Numbered from the stretch's first letter, positions 38,040 through 46,949 are shown. The stretch: 64,000 bases of DNA from Pseudomonas crudilactis (GCF_013433315.1 NZ_WXVV01000002.1:391643-455642); one strand, 5' to 3'. A program made the numbers and translations. The notes: a model not told the origin generated them from the sequence alone.

Positions 38040-38330
38040 TCAGTGTTGTTCGTCAGGCTTTTTTTTCAATTTCGGATTGGGGAAGAACTGCACCGCCTGG
38101 ACGGTCTTGTCCGCCGTCGGCTTGAGCGCGCTGGTGTTAACTCGCGTGCCCAACTCTTTGGGAACCGACAGGCCTTGTTCGTTCAGCGTATCCGAATATC
38201 CGCAGGCCACACATTCACGGTGCGGCACGCTGTCTTCGTTCCACATCATCAACTTGTCCGGCTCGCTGCACGCCGGGCAGACTGCCCCGGCGATAAAGCG
38301 TTTCTTGGTAATCACAGGTCCCTCACTCAT
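38040..38330 (-). CDS. YheV-like zinc-ribbon protein (DUF2387)
   Basis: 96-residue putative metal-binding protein. Four cysteines in two CPAC/CVAC knuckles (Cys18, Cys21, Cys40, Cys43) form a zinc ribbon; the C-terminus is basic (KLKKKPDEQH). The same small gene follows prlC in enterobacteria (yheV) and in P. aeruginosa (PA0068). It overlaps the prlC stop by 4 bases, so is translationally coupled. Function unknown. Confidence 0.9.
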   Translation of the reverse strand: MSEGPVITKKRFIAGAVCPACSEPDKLMMWNEDSVPHRECVACGYSDTLNEQGLSVPKELGTRVNTSALKPTADKTVQAVQFFPNPKLKKKPDEQH

Positions 38331-40378
38331 GCTGCCGCGTCCTCACTCAGGCCGCTGTGGCGCAACAGTGCGTCAATCGACGGCTCACGGCCACGGAAGT
38401 CGACGAACAGCACCATCGGTGCCTGCGAACCGCCGCGCGCCAGAATCGCTTCACGGAAGGCGCGACCTGTTTCTGCGTTGAGCACGCCGTCTTCTTCAAA
38501 CTTCGAGAAGGCATCCGCCGACAGCACTTCCGCCCACTTGTAGCTGTAGTAACCCGCCGCGTAACCACCGGCGAAGATGTGCGCGAAGCTGTTCGGGAAG
38601 CGGTTGTAGGCTGGCGGACGCATCACCGACACCTCGTCACGCACGCCCTCGAGCACTTGCAGCGGACTGCGGCCGTCACCGTGGGTGGCGTGCAATTCGA
38701 AGTCGAACAGCGAGAACTCCAGCTGACGGACCATCATCAGGCCGGACTGGAAATTTTTCGCCGCAAGCATTTTTTCCAGCAGGTCCTGTGGCAGCGGCTC
38801 GCCGCTTTCGTAATGACCGGAAATCAGCGCGAGGCCTTCCGGCTCCCAGCACCAGTTTTCCATGAACTGGCTCGGCAGCTCGACCGCGTCCCACGCCACG
38901 CCGTTGATCCCGGAAACGCCGGCATGATCAACGCGGGTCAGCAGGTGATGCAGGCCATGACCGAATTCGTGGAACAGCGTGGTCACTTCATCGTGGGTCA
39001 GCAGCGCAGGTTTGCCGCTGTCGGCCGGGGTGAAGTTGCACACCAGATTGGCCACCGGGCTTTGCAGGACACCGTCGACGGTGCGGCGTCGGTCACGGGC
39101 GCCGTCCATCCAGGCACCGCCACGCTTGTTGGCGCGGGCATAGAGGTCGAAGAAGAATCGGCCGACGTGCTGGCCGTTTTCCTTGATTTCGAACAGGCGC
39201 ACGTCCGGGTGCCAGGTGTCGAAGCCTTTCTGCTCGGCGATTTCGATGCCGTATAGACGCTGAACGATGGCAAACAGACCGCCCAGCACTTTGTCGATCG
39301 GGAAGTAGGCGCGCAGGGTTTCCTGAGCAACGCTGTAGCGTTGTTCACGCAGCTTTTCGCCGTAGAAACCGCTGTCCCAGCTTTGCAGATCGGCGCAGCC
39401 CTGTTCGGCGGCGTAGGCGCGCAGCTGTTGCAGATCCTGTGCGGCGAACGGTTTGCTGCGCTTGGCCAGATCGCGCAGGAAGCTCAGCACCTGATCGCTG
39501 GACTCGGCCATTTTCGTCGCCAGGCTCAGTTCGGAGAAACTGGCGAAACCCAACAGCTTGGCCAGTTCCTGACGCAGGTCGAGGATCTCTTTCATCACCG
39601 GGCCGTTATCGTTCTGGCCGGCGTTCGGGCCTTGATCCGAAGCGCGGGTGCAGTAGGCGGCGTAGACTTCTTCACGCAGCGCGCGGTCTTGCGCGTAGGT
39701 CATCACCGCGTAATAGCTCGGGAATTCCAGGGTGATCAGCCAGCCGTCGAGGCCTTTGGCCTGAGCAGCGGCAGCCATTTGCGCCTTGGCCGAGTCGGTC
39801 AGGCCGGCGAGGGCGGCTTCGTCGGTGACGTGCTTGGTCCATGCCTGAGTGGCGTCGAGCAGTTGATTGGAGAAGCGGCTGCCCAGTTCGGACAGTTTGC
39901 TCTGCACTTCGGCGTAGCGTTTCTGTTCGGCTTCCGGCAGGTCAATACCCGACAGACGGAAGTCACGCAGGGCGTGTTCCAGAATAGTCTTCTGCGCCAC
40001 GTCGAAACTGGCGGCTTCCGGGCTGTTGGCCAGTGCTTCATAAGCCTGGAACAGCTCGCGGTTCTGGCCCATCTCGGTGGAGTAGGCGCTAAGGGCTGGC
40101 AGGCACGACTCGTAGGCTTCACGCAATTCGGCGCTGTTGCACACGGCGTTGAGGTGGCTGACCGGGCTCCAGGCAGCGCCGAGGCGGTCATTGAGTTCAT
40201 CCATCGCCAGGACCAGGCCGGCCCAGGTCGGGTTCTGAACCTGAGTCTTGAGAATTTCGGCAATGGCGGCGCGGTTGTCGGCCAGGATCGTTTCAATGGC
40301 TGGCAAGACGTGTTCGGCACGGATCGTGGAGAACGGTGGCAGGTCGTAGGACTGCAGCAGAGGGTTGTTCACGCTCAC
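38327..40378 (-). CDS. prlC: Oligopeptidase A
   Basis: Cytosolic M3 zinc endopeptidase that degrades peptides, including cleaved signal peptides. 683 residues. Zinc ligands are the two His of HEFGHGLHH near 470 and the downstream Glu. The GTG at 40378 (VSVNNPLLQSYDLPPF) is chosen because it matches the usual N-terminus and follows AAGGTG; an ATG at 40408 would add ten residues. It is followed by the yheV-like gene and divergent from the gamma-carbonic anhydrase gene, the conserved PA0066-PA0068 order. Confidence 0.94.
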   Translation of the reverse strand: MSVNNPLLQSYDLPPFSTIRAEHVLPAIETILADNRAAIAEILKTQVQNPTWAGLVLAMDELNDRLGAAWSPVSHLNAVCNSAELREAYESCLPALSAYSTEMGQNRELFQAYEALANSPEAASFDVAQKTILEHALRDFRLSGIDLPEAEQKRYAEVQSKLSELGSRFSNQLLDATQAWTKHVTDEAALAGLTDSAKAQMAAAAQAKGLDGWLITLEFPSYYAVMTYAQDRALREEVYAAYCTRASDQGPNAGQNDNGPVMKEILDLRQELAKLLGFASFSELSLATKMAESSDQVLSFLRDLAKRSKPFAAQDLQQLRAYAAEQGCADLQSWDSGFYGEKLREQRYSVAQETLRAYFPIDKVLGGLFAIVQRLYGIEIAEQKGFDTWHPDVRLFEIKENGQHVGRFFFDLYARANKRGGAWMDGARDRRRTVDGVLQSPVANLVCNFTPADSGKPALLTHDEVTTLFHEFGHGLHHLLTRVDHAGVSGINGVAWDAVELPSQFMENWCWEPEGLALISGHYESGEPLPQDLLEKMLAAKNFQSGLMMVRQLEFSLFDFELHATHGDGRSPLQVLEGVRDEVSVMRPPAYNRFPNSFAHIFAGGYAAGYYSYKWAEVLSADAFSKFEEDGVLNAETGRAFREAILARGGSQAPMVLFVDFRGREPSIDALLRHSGLSEDAAA

Positions 40379-40466
40379 GGTTGGCACCTTGGCTGGGGAA
40401 ACATGCAACCATCTTAATTACAATCGGCATTCACCGCAGCTATCGGCGACAGAGAGAGAAATTATC

Positions 40467-41012
40467 GTGTCCGTTCGCAAGTACCAGAATCACACCCCGC
40501 GCTTGAGCAAAGGCGCGTTTGTCGACGCCTCGGCGGTGGTCATCGGCGACGTCGAAATCGGTGAAGACAGCTCGGTCTGGCCGCTGACCGTGATCCGTGG
40601 CGACATGCACTGCATCCGCATCGGGGCGCGCACCAGCGTCCAGGACGGCTGCGTGCTGCACATCACCCACGCCGGCCCGTTCAACCCGGACGGCTTCCCG
40701 CTGCTGATCGGCGATGACGTGACCATCGCCCATAAAGTCATGTTGCATGGCTGCACCGTCGGCAGTCGCGTGTTGATCGGCATGGGCAGCATCGTCATGG
40801 ACGGTGCGGTAGTTGAAGACGACGTGATCATCGGCGCTGGCAGCCTGGTGCCGCCGGGCAAGCATCTGCAAAGTGGCTTCCTTTATGTCGGCAGCCCGGT
40901 GAAACAGGTGCGGGCGCTCACCGACAAGGAAAAAGCCTTCTTCACTTACAGCGCTGGCAACTACGTGAAGCTCAAGGACCTGCATTTGGCCGAAGGCTAC
41001 GACAAGCTCTGA
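40467..41012 (+). CDS. Gamma-carbonic anhydrase-like protein (YrdA family)
   Basis: 181-residue left-handed beta-helix protein built of hexapeptide repeats. The metal-binding histidines are His68 (HITHAG), His89 and His94 (IAHKVMLHG). YrdA/CaiE-like proteins bind zinc, but carbonic anhydrase activity is often weak or absent. GTG start at 40467 after GAGAGA; an upstream in-frame ATG at 40365 overlaps prlC and is unlikely. Confidence 0.9.
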   Translation: MSVRKYQNHTPRLSKGAFVDASAVVIGDVEIGEDSSVWPLTVIRGDMHCIRIGARTSVQDGCVLHITHAGPFNPDGFPLLIGDDVTIAHKVMLHGCTVGSRVLIGMGSIVMDGAVVEDDVIIGAGSLVPPGKHLQSGFLYVGSPVKQVRALTDKEKAFFTYSAGNYVKLKDLHLAEGYDKL

Positions 41013-41040
41013 ATCGCCCTACACCTGCTCAGGATTTCTC

Positions 41041-41691
41041 ATGCATTACCAAACCGTACTGTTCGACCTTGATGGCACCCTGACCGACCCGCGTGAGGGC
41101 ATCACCCGCTCCATCCAGTTCGCCCTCGCCAAGCTCGGTATCGATGAGCCGGATCTGAGCAAACTGGAACACTTCATCGGCCCGCCGCTGTTGCAGGCGT
41201 TTATGCAGTTCTATGACTTTGATGAGGCCAAGGCGTGGGAGGCGGTGAATTTCTATCGCGAGCGCTTCAAGGTCACTGGTCTGTATGAAAACCGTGTGTT
41301 CGAGGGTGTGACGCCGTTGTTGGAAACCCTCAGTGGCCAAGGGCGGCAGCTGTATATCGCGACTTCGAAGCCATGGGAATTCGCCCGCGAGATTGCCCGG
41401 CACTTTGATTTCGCCCGGCATTTCAAAGTGATTTACGGCAGCGAACTGGATGGCACGCGCACGAACAAGGTCGAGCTGATTGCGCACCTGATGAAGGAAG
41501 AGGGGCTGGATCCGGCGAATACGCTGATGATCGGTGATCGTAAGCATGACCTGATCGGGGCGCGCAGCAACGGGCTGGATGCGGCGGCGGTCGGTTATGG
41601 GTTTGGCAGTTTTGAAGAGTTGAGCGCGGAGGCGCCGGCCTATCACTTTGAAACGCTGGACGAGTTGCATCGGGCATTTCTGCGGCGCTGA
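41041..41691 (+). CDS. HAD family hydrolase (phosphoglycolate phosphatase-like)
   Basis: 216-residue haloacid dehalogenase-fold phosphatase. The nucleophile motif is FDLDGTLTD (Asp9, Asp11), motif II is YIATSKP and motif IV is MIGDRKHDLIGA. The helical cap (19-80) places it near Gph/PpaX enzymes. Substrate not assignable. It is 28 bases after the gamma-carbonic anhydrase gene, probably one transcript (PA0065-PA0066 order). Confidence 0.9.
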   Translation: MHYQTVLFDLDGTLTDPREGITRSIQFALAKLGIDEPDLSKLEHFIGPPLLQAFMQFYDFDEAKAWEAVNFYRERFKVTGLYENRVFEGVTPLLETLSGQGRQLYIATSKPWEFAREIARHFDFARHFKVIYGSELDGTRTNKVELIAHLMKEEGLDPANTLMIGDRKHDLIGARSNGLDAAAVGYGFGSFEELSAEAPAYHFETLDELHRAFLRR

Positions 41692-41701
41692 TTAGATTGC
41701 A

Positions 41702-41769
41702 ATCGCGAGCAGGCTCACTCCTACATTTGGAACGCATTCCCCTAATGAAGGAGTGAGCCTGCTCACGAT
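41702..41769. repeat. REP doublet
   Basis: Arms 41702-41722 and 41749-41769 (ATCGCGAGCAGGCTCACTCC type) are reverse complements with one mismatch, 26 bases apart, between convergent genes. Confidence 0.83.
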
Positions 41770-41787
41770 GACTTACTCCCAATCAAC

Positions 41788-42870
41788 TCAACTGTTTGGA
41801 TCTGCCAACATTTTCAAAGCCGCCTTACGCTCAGTCGCCGGCAACCCACCCAACCGCTCAACCTCTGCATAAAATCTCACCCAATTCTCCCCAACCTGTT
41901 TGAACAACGCCGAAAACGCCGGCACCCACTGGTCATACAGCCCAAACGGCAACAACCGCGCATTGTTCAGCGGCGCATTCACCCAGGCGTCATAACGTTT
42001 GTCTCCGGCCCACTGACTGTCCCTCATCAGCCGATAATCGCGGCGAAACCGTTCGAACTCGGCCGCTTTGCGTTCGCGCATCTGATCGATTGACAGAGCC
42101 TGGGCATACAATTTTTCAAGCCGTGAGCGCACATCAAGCACCAACTCGATGAACTGATCGCGTTGTTTCAGCCGTGAATCGGTATCCGCCGGCAACCCAC
42201 GAAACGCCCGCCACTGCCGCGTACCTTCCTGTTCGACGAACGTGGCAAACGACTCATTGAACTCGGTGTCGTCCTTCACATAAAAGCGCTGATGCGCCAG
42301 CTCATGAAAGATCAGCGTGGCCAGGCGCTCATCGCCCCAGCCCATCATCGAGTTAAGGATCGGATCGTTGAACCAGCCCAGCGTCGAGTAAGCCTCAACG
42401 CCGCCAATCGAAACATCCATGCCCTGCAGGCGCTGAATCGCCGCTTCACCGCGCGCAGCGCTCTGGCTGTAATAACCGCGATAAGCCACACAGCCAGCAA
42501 TCGGGAAGCAATGGTTCTGCGGCGTCAGGGAGAACTCCTGAGTGGCGAACACATTCCACACCACATACGGTCGATGGATGTCGGCGTACAGGCGATAGCT
42601 CTGGTTATCCGGCAAGTGCAGATGCTCGCTGGCAAAGGCGCGGGCCTTCTGCGATTGAGCCAAGTGCGCGCGCAGTGTCGCGTCGCGGTTCGGGTCGTTG
42701 ATCACCTTTTCCACAGGCTCGCGCGCCTGCAGCAATTGCAACTGACCGCTGGCCAACTGAGCGTAATAGCTGACGCTGGCGCAACCGTTGAGCAACAAAA
42801 ACAACACACCCGGAAACAAAACCCGAAAAACGCGATCAAGTAACCCAAGGCTTGGAAACGGCCTGATCAA
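41788..42870 (-). CDS. Lipoprotein aminopeptidase-like zinc protein
   Basis: 360-residue lipoprotein of the putative aminopeptidase family (PF10023 type). The lipobox is LLNGC near residue 30, after an unusually long N-terminus. The zinc-binding motif HELAHQRFYV lies near 188, followed by the conserved NESFATFVEQEG that supplies the third ligand (Glu). VEAYSTLGWFNDPILNSMM is characteristic. Probably a periplasmic peptidase on the envelope; activity unproven. A start a few residues further in cannot be excluded. Confidence 0.86.
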   Translation of the reverse strand: MIRPFPSLGLLDRVFRVLFPGVLFLLLNGCASVSYYAQLASGQLQLLQAREPVEKVINDPNRDATLRAHLAQSQKARAFASEHLHLPDNQSYRLYADIHRPYVVWNVFATQEFSLTPQNHCFPIAGCVAYRGYYSQSAARGEAAIQRLQGMDVSIGGVEAYSTLGWFNDPILNSMMGWGDERLATLIFHELAHQRFYVKDDTEFNESFATFVEQEGTRQWRAFRGLPADTDSRLKQRDQFIELVLDVRSRLEKLYAQALSIDQMRERKAAEFERFRRDYRLMRDSQWAGDKRYDAWVNAPLNNARLLPFGLYDQWVPAFSALFKQVGENWVRFYAEVERLGGLPATERKAALKMLADPNS

Positions 42871-42929
42871 AATAAGAAATCCCCCGGAGAGTCTGCCCGC
42901 AAGACTATCCCGCCTTAAGGAGCACTGCT

Positions 42930-43352
42930 ATGCGCATGTTGATGCTGTCAGGAGGCCTGCTGACGCTGGCCGGTTGTGCCCATTTCGGAATACCCGATCC
43001 CGACCCTTCGCAAGCCTGGATCGATCTTGATGCACGACAGCAGGACACGGCGTTGCAAGCGCTGCAAGTCGATGCCCAACAAACTGTCGACAAACGTTAC
43101 TTCGAAGTACAGCCCGGCAGCCATGAATTGAAAGTGCGTTATCAATTCCCGGTTGAGGCGACCAACATCGGTCCGGACGCCGAACCGTTGTGGCGCGATT
43201 GCCAGTTGAACGTGAAATTCAAGGATTTCAATGCCGGCCAGCGCTATCAGTTGCAGGCGGGCAGCATCGGTTTCCGGCCTTGGGCCAAGCTTTATGATGA
43301 GCAGCGCAAAGTCGTTGGGCAGGGCACGCCGGCGGGCTGCCAGAAGACCTGA
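42930..43352 (+). CDS. Small lipoprotein, first of a paralogous pair
   Basis: 140-residue lipoprotein: lipobox LAGC with Cys16, then a beta-rich domain with PGSHELKVRYQF and FKDFNAGQRYQLQAGSIGFRPWAKLYDEQ. The same landmarks appear in the next gene, so the two are tandem paralogues. No known function. The ATG follows AAGGAG. Confidence 0.85.
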   Translation: MRMLMLSGGLLTLAGCAHFGIPDPDPSQAWIDLDARQQDTALQALQVDAQQTVDKRYFEVQPGSHELKVRYQFPVEATNIGPDAEPLWRDCQLNVKFKDFNAGQRYQLQAGSIGFRPWAKLYDEQRKVVGQGTPAGCQKT

Positions 43353-43392
43353 TCGGCGGTATGCTGGATGTCCACATCAAAGGACATTGATC

Positions 43393-43812
43393 ATGCGCAG
43401 GTTGACGTTGTTGCTGATAGGAAGTGTGCTTGCCGGCTGTCAGAGCCCGCTTCCAGCGGTCGATCCGCAAATGGCCTGGGTCGACTTTTCGATGCCGACA
43501 CCCGGCGGCAAGGTGTTGATGGCTGAACGCCTGGATAATCAGCGTCTGCGCGACGGGCGTTTTTTCCAGGTCACCCCGGGCAGCCATGAACTGACGGTGC
43601 GCTTCGATTTCGAGATTTTCGGCGGCGGTCAGGGAATGGATTCCGATCCGCAGGAGCGCCTGTGCTACATGACCGTGCCTTATGACCACTTCGAAGCCGG
43701 GCAACGTTACCGGCTCGAAGCACGCTCGCTGGCCTTCACGCCAAGCGCCCGGTTGATCAATCGTCAGGGGCGGATCGTTGCCGAAGAACGGCAGATCAAC
43801 TGCGTGCCTTAA
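43393..43812 (+). CDS. Small lipoprotein, second of a paralogous pair
   Basis: 139-residue lipoprotein: lipobox LAGC (Cys15), then PGSHELTVRFDFEIF, CYMTVPYDHFEAGQRYRLEARSLAFTPSARLINRQG. The shared PGSHEL, AGQRY and final Cys show descent from a common gene with its neighbour. The ATG at 43393 is preferred to a longer reading that overlaps the previous gene. Confidence 0.85.
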   Translation: MRRLTLLLIGSVLAGCQSPLPAVDPQMAWVDFSMPTPGGKVLMAERLDNQRLRDGRFFQVTPGSHELTVRFDFEIFGGGQGMDSDPQERLCYMTVPYDHFEAGQRYRLEARSLAFTPSARLINRQGRIVAEERQINCVP

Positions 43813-43818
43813 GCGTTA

Positions 43819-44058
43819 TCAGGAGTCGTTCTTCTGATAGATGATCGCTTTGGTGCCGTTCTCGCATGAACCGACCACCATGGCGATGTCATGTTTTGCG
43901 GCTTCTTCCTTGCTTACGATTTCCAGTGTGTAGGAGGGCACGGCGTTGGCCTGAATCTTCACTTCGATTTCGTTTTTCAGTTCTTCGCAACTTTTGGGTG
44001 CCGCAATAACAGAAGTGGCCAGTGCACTGCAGAGGATCGCCAAGCCAATACGTTTCAT
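43819..44058 (-). CDS. DUF1161 exported protein (copy 1)
   Basis: 79 residues: signal peptide of about 19 residues (ending IAA), then the DUF1161 domain with two cysteines in SCEELKNEIEVKIQ and GSCENGTKAIIY that probably form a disulfide. A second copy lies at 46225-46449. Function unknown; periplasmic. Confidence 0.88.
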   Translation of the reverse strand: MKRIGLAILCSALATSVIAAPKSCEELKNEIEVKIQANAVPSYTLEIVSKEEAAKHDIAMVVGSCENGTKAIIYQKNDS

Positions 44059-44198
44059 GAGTGAAGCTCCCTGAGGCAGCGCGCACGGGCGTGCGCTAAA
44101 GCTGCTGTCACTTATTCGACCATATTTTTACAGCGAGGGTTCTGACTTCGCTCACAACTTGTGTCTTCGGTTTCAAGCTCCGGGTTGATTGTGAAATT

Positions 44199-44278
44199 GC
44201 CTTCGCGAGCAAGCTCGCTCCCACATTGGACCTGTGTGCCACATGAATCCCTGTGGGAGCGAGCCTGCTCGCGAAGGC
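44199..44278. repeat. REP doublet
   Basis: Arms 44199-44225 and 44252-44278 are 27-bp reverse complements (GCGAGCAAGCTCGCTCCC type, one C/A difference), 26 bases apart, just past the OsmC stop. Confidence 0.85.
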
Positions 44279-44299
44279 GTCAGATCAGCCAGCGACAAA

Positions 44300-44731
44300 T
44301 TAGCTGACCAGCGAAGCGTCTAAAGTAATCTTCGCATTAAGTACCTTGGACACCGGGCACCCTTCCTTGGCCTTGTTGCTCAGTTCTTCAAACTGCGCCT
44401 GGGTCGCCCCAGGAATTTTCGCCTTCAGGATCAGCTTCACCGCTGTGATCGCGAAGCCACCATCAACCTGATCGAGGGTCACTTCAGCCTGGGTGTCGAT
44501 GCTGTCAGCCTTGAGGCCGGCATCGCCCAGAATCATCGAAAACGCCATGGAGAAGCAGCCGGCATGCGCCGCGCCGATCAGTTCTTCCGGGTTGGTGCCC
44601 TTGCCACCCTCGAAGCGCGCCTTGAAACCGTACGGTGCTTCTCTGAGGACACCGGTTTCAGTGGAGATCGAGCCGATGCCGGTTTTCAGATCGCCAGCCC
44701 AATGTGCGGATGCTTTCTTCACGATAGCCAT
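44300..44731 (-). CDS. OsmC family peroxiredoxin
   Basis: 143-residue thiol peroxidase that reduces organic hydroperoxides. The redox cysteines are Cys59 (AAHAGCFSMAFSM) and Cys125 (KEGCPVSKVLNA), spaced as in OsmC. GLKADSIDTQAEVTLD and the N-terminal HWAGDLKTGIGSIST are typical of OsmC rather than Ohr. Usually induced by osmotic or stationary-phase stress. Confidence 0.93.
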   Translation of the reverse strand: MAIVKKASAHWAGDLKTGIGSISTETGVLREAPYGFKARFEGGKGTNPEELIGAAHAGCFSMAFSMILGDAGLKADSIDTQAEVTLDQVDGGFAITAVKLILKAKIPGATQAQFEELSNKAKEGCPVSKVLNAKITLDASLVS

Positions 44732-44973
44732 GTCTGCCTCCTCAAGATCTGACGCGGAAACGCCGCGTCGTCGTGGTTTTTACTTGCAAGGCTTCTGAGG
44801 ATAGACGCCGGAACAAAGTTCAGCCCGGCTGAATCGTTGACTTTTTTAGTAGGAAATTTCGTCACTGCTATTGAAACTCGGGTATATGCCCTTATTGCAC
44901 TAAGCACGCTTATGGATTTGGCAGGTTTTCGTTCGCAAGAAAAACCTGCCTCCTCACTCGGAGACGCAGGTTT

Positions 44974-45975
44974 ATGAAGCAATTGTCCGACGTAAAATTT
45001 TCCACCCTCGACCTGGTACCGGTGCGCGAGAACGGTAGCCCGGCGCAGTCACTACGCAACTCACTGGATCTGGCACAGCACGTCGAAAAATTCGGCTACA
45101 CCCGGTTTTGGGTAGCTGAACACCACAACATGGATGGCATTGCCAGTTCCGCCACCTCGGTGCTGCTGGGTTATCTGGCGGGCGGGACGTCGACCATCCG
45201 CGTCGGCTCCGGCGGCGTGATGCTGCCCAACCATGCGCCGCTGGTGATCGCTGAGCAGTTCGGCACCCTGGAAAGCCTGTATCCGGGGCGGATCGATCTC
45301 GGTCTGGGCCGTGCACCCGGTTCCGATCAGATGACGGCTCGGGCTTTGCGCCGTGAACGCTCCGGCAGCGCCGATGATTTCCCCGAAGATGTCGCCGAAC
45401 TGGTGCGCTACCTCGGCCCGCGCACGCCGGATCAGCGCGTGATAGCCATGCCGGGCACCGGCACCAACGTGCCGATCTGGTTGCTTGGTTCCAGCCTGTT
45501 CAGTGCGCAACTGGCCGGTGAGCGCGGTTTGCCTTACGCCTTCGCCTCGCATTTCGCCCCGCGGTTCATGCACGAGGCGATTCGCGTTTATCGCAATCAC
45601 TTCAAGCCTTCGGCAGTGCTCGACAAGCCGTACGTGATGCTCGGCGTACCGCTGGTGGCAGCCGATACCGATGAGCAGGCGGATTATCTGGCGACGTCGG
45701 TGTACCAGCGCATTCTGGCGTTGATGCGTGGGCAGAGCCTGGTGCAGCGTCCGCCGGTGAAAACCATGGACGGGCTGTGGCTACCGCATGAGCGTGAGGC
45801 GGTGGGGGATTTCCTTGGGCTGGCGATGGTGGGGAGTCCGCAGAAGATCCGCGCCAAGCTGGAAGTGCTGATTGAGCAGACCCAGGCGGATGAGCTGATT
45901 TTTACCAGTGATTTGTATGAGCATGCTGATCGGGTACATTCGTACGAGTTGTTGGCGCAGGTGATGAAGGGCTGA
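44974..45975 (+). CDS. LLM-class flavin-dependent oxidoreductase
   Basis: 333-residue bacterial-luciferase-like protein of the MsnO8 subgroup. TIM-barrel features include [41 protein letters not shown] and [14 protein letters not shown]. Such proteins use reduced flavin, but the substrate of this widespread form is unknown. Transcribed alone, ending in the composite repeat. Confidence 0.9.
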   Translation: MKQLSDVKFSTLDLVPVRENGSPAQSLRNSLDLAQHVEKFGYTRFWVAEHHNMDGIASSATSVLLGYLAGGTSTIRVGSGGVMLPNHAPLVIAEQFGTLESLYPGRIDLGLGRAPGSDQMTARALRRERSGSADDFPEDVAELVRYLGPRTPDQRVIAMPGTGTNVPIWLLGSSLFSAQLAGERGLPYAFASHFAPRFMHEAIRVYRNHFKPSAVLDKPYVMLGVPLVAADTDEQADYLATSVYQRILALMRGQSLVQRPPVKTMDGLWLPHEREAVGDFLGLAMVGSPQKIRAKLEVLIEQTQADELIFTSDLYEHADRVHSYELLAQVMKG

Positions 45976-45979
45976 AAAG

Positions 45980-46139
45980 CCCCTCACCCTAGCCCTCTCC
46001 CTCCGGGAGAGGGGACTGACCGAGTTGGATGTTCCAGCTACGCCGACCTGAAATATCCAGTTGAACTCAGGTTCTGAACAGCCCCCGATCTGCTCCCTTT
46101 CCCCTCTACCCCTTGGGGGAGAGGGCTGGGGTGAGGGGG
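45980..46139. repeat. Composite inverted-repeat element, copy 2
   Basis: 160-bp relative of 16775-16995: left end CCCCTCACCCTAGCCCTCTC with a GGGAGAGGGG hairpin, right end GGGGGAGAGGGCTGGGGTGA. The core shares a GACCGAG...GACCTGAAA stretch with copy 1 but is shorter. Lies between convergent genes. Confidence 0.75.
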
Positions 46140-46181
46140 TTCGATTTCAAAACCACTAAAAATCCCAAATCCTGAACACGA

Positions 46182-46209
46182 AAAAGCCGACGCTTTCACG
46201 TCGGCTTTT
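46182..46209. terminator. Bidirectional rho-independent terminator
   Basis: Perfect 11-bp stem (AAAAGCCGACG/CGTCGGCTTTT) with a 6-base loop, A-run on one side and T-run on the other, between the oxidoreductase and the convergent DUF1161 gene. Confidence 0.88.
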
Positions 46210-46224
46210 GCATTTCAGTCACGA

Positions 46225-46449
46225 TCAACCGCGCTTGTAGACAATTTCCTTGGTGCCGCCTTCGCATTTGCCAACGACCTTGCCGTCAGCGGCCGCACCC
46301 TTATCAACAATCTCCAGCGAATACCCGGAAACGCCCTTGGCATCCAGCTTCGCCGCAATATCGCTTTTCAGCTCTTCACATGGCTTACCGGCAGCAAACG
46401 CACCACCCGCAAGGCTCAACAAACCTACTGCCAACACGAACTTCTTCAT
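46225..46449 (-). CDS. DUF1161 exported protein (copy 2)
   Basis: 74 residues: signal peptide of about 19 residues (ending AFA), then PCEELKSDIAAKLDAKGVSGYSLEIV and KCEGGTKEIVYKRG, clearly paralogous to the product of 43819-44058. Two cysteines likely form a disulfide. The ATG at 46449 follows GGAG; the two codons upstream are probably not translated. Confidence 0.88.
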   Translation of the reverse strand: MKKFVLAVGLLSLAGGAFAAGKPCEELKSDIAAKLDAKGVSGYSLEIVDKGAAADGKVVGKCEGGTKEIVYKRG

Positions 46450-46576
46450 CGGTCGCACTCCCTGGTCGGATTAAAAGAGGCGGGCATCGAGCGTTGACCC
46501 GATGCACTCACCCTGTAGCGCTTTGCCATTCCTATGGCACTCGGCCAGCGCGCAAGTTCAGAAGACTAGACCAAAC

Positions 46577-46792
46577 TCAGCTGCTGGCAATCTTGAAGCC
46601 GACTTTCAATGTCACCTGAAAGTGCGCGGCCTTGCCGTCCTTGATGTGACCACGGGTTTCGGTCACTTCAAACCATTCCAGGTTGCGAATGGTCTTGTTT
46701 GCTTCAGCAATTGCGTTGTTGATGGCGTCTTCGATGCTGCTGGTGGACGAACCGACCAGCTCGACTTTCTTGTACGTGTGATGGTCACTCAT
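46577..46792 (-). CDS. Dodecin
   Basis: 71-residue flavin-storage protein forming dodecamers. The whole product fits the family: [37 protein letters not shown] with the flavin-stacking Trp, and [11 protein letters not shown]. The ATG at 46792 follows AAGGAG by 6 bases; the longer in-frame reading is rejected. Confidence 0.94.
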   Translation of the reverse strand: MSDHHTYKKVELVGSSTSSIEDAINNAIAEANKTIRNLEWFEVTETRGHIKDGKAAHFQVTLKVGFKIASS

Positions 46793-46949
46793 AACGATCT
46801 CCTTGGCGTGTGGAATTGAGACTAGCAGTGAATCTGCACTGTTGATTTCGGCGGCTTTGCGCAGGCGAAGTTCAGATTTTCTGCACTTTCTCAAACCGCT
46901 GAAGTCCCAACCAACACACGCCACTCATCACCAATGCAGGAGAGCCACC

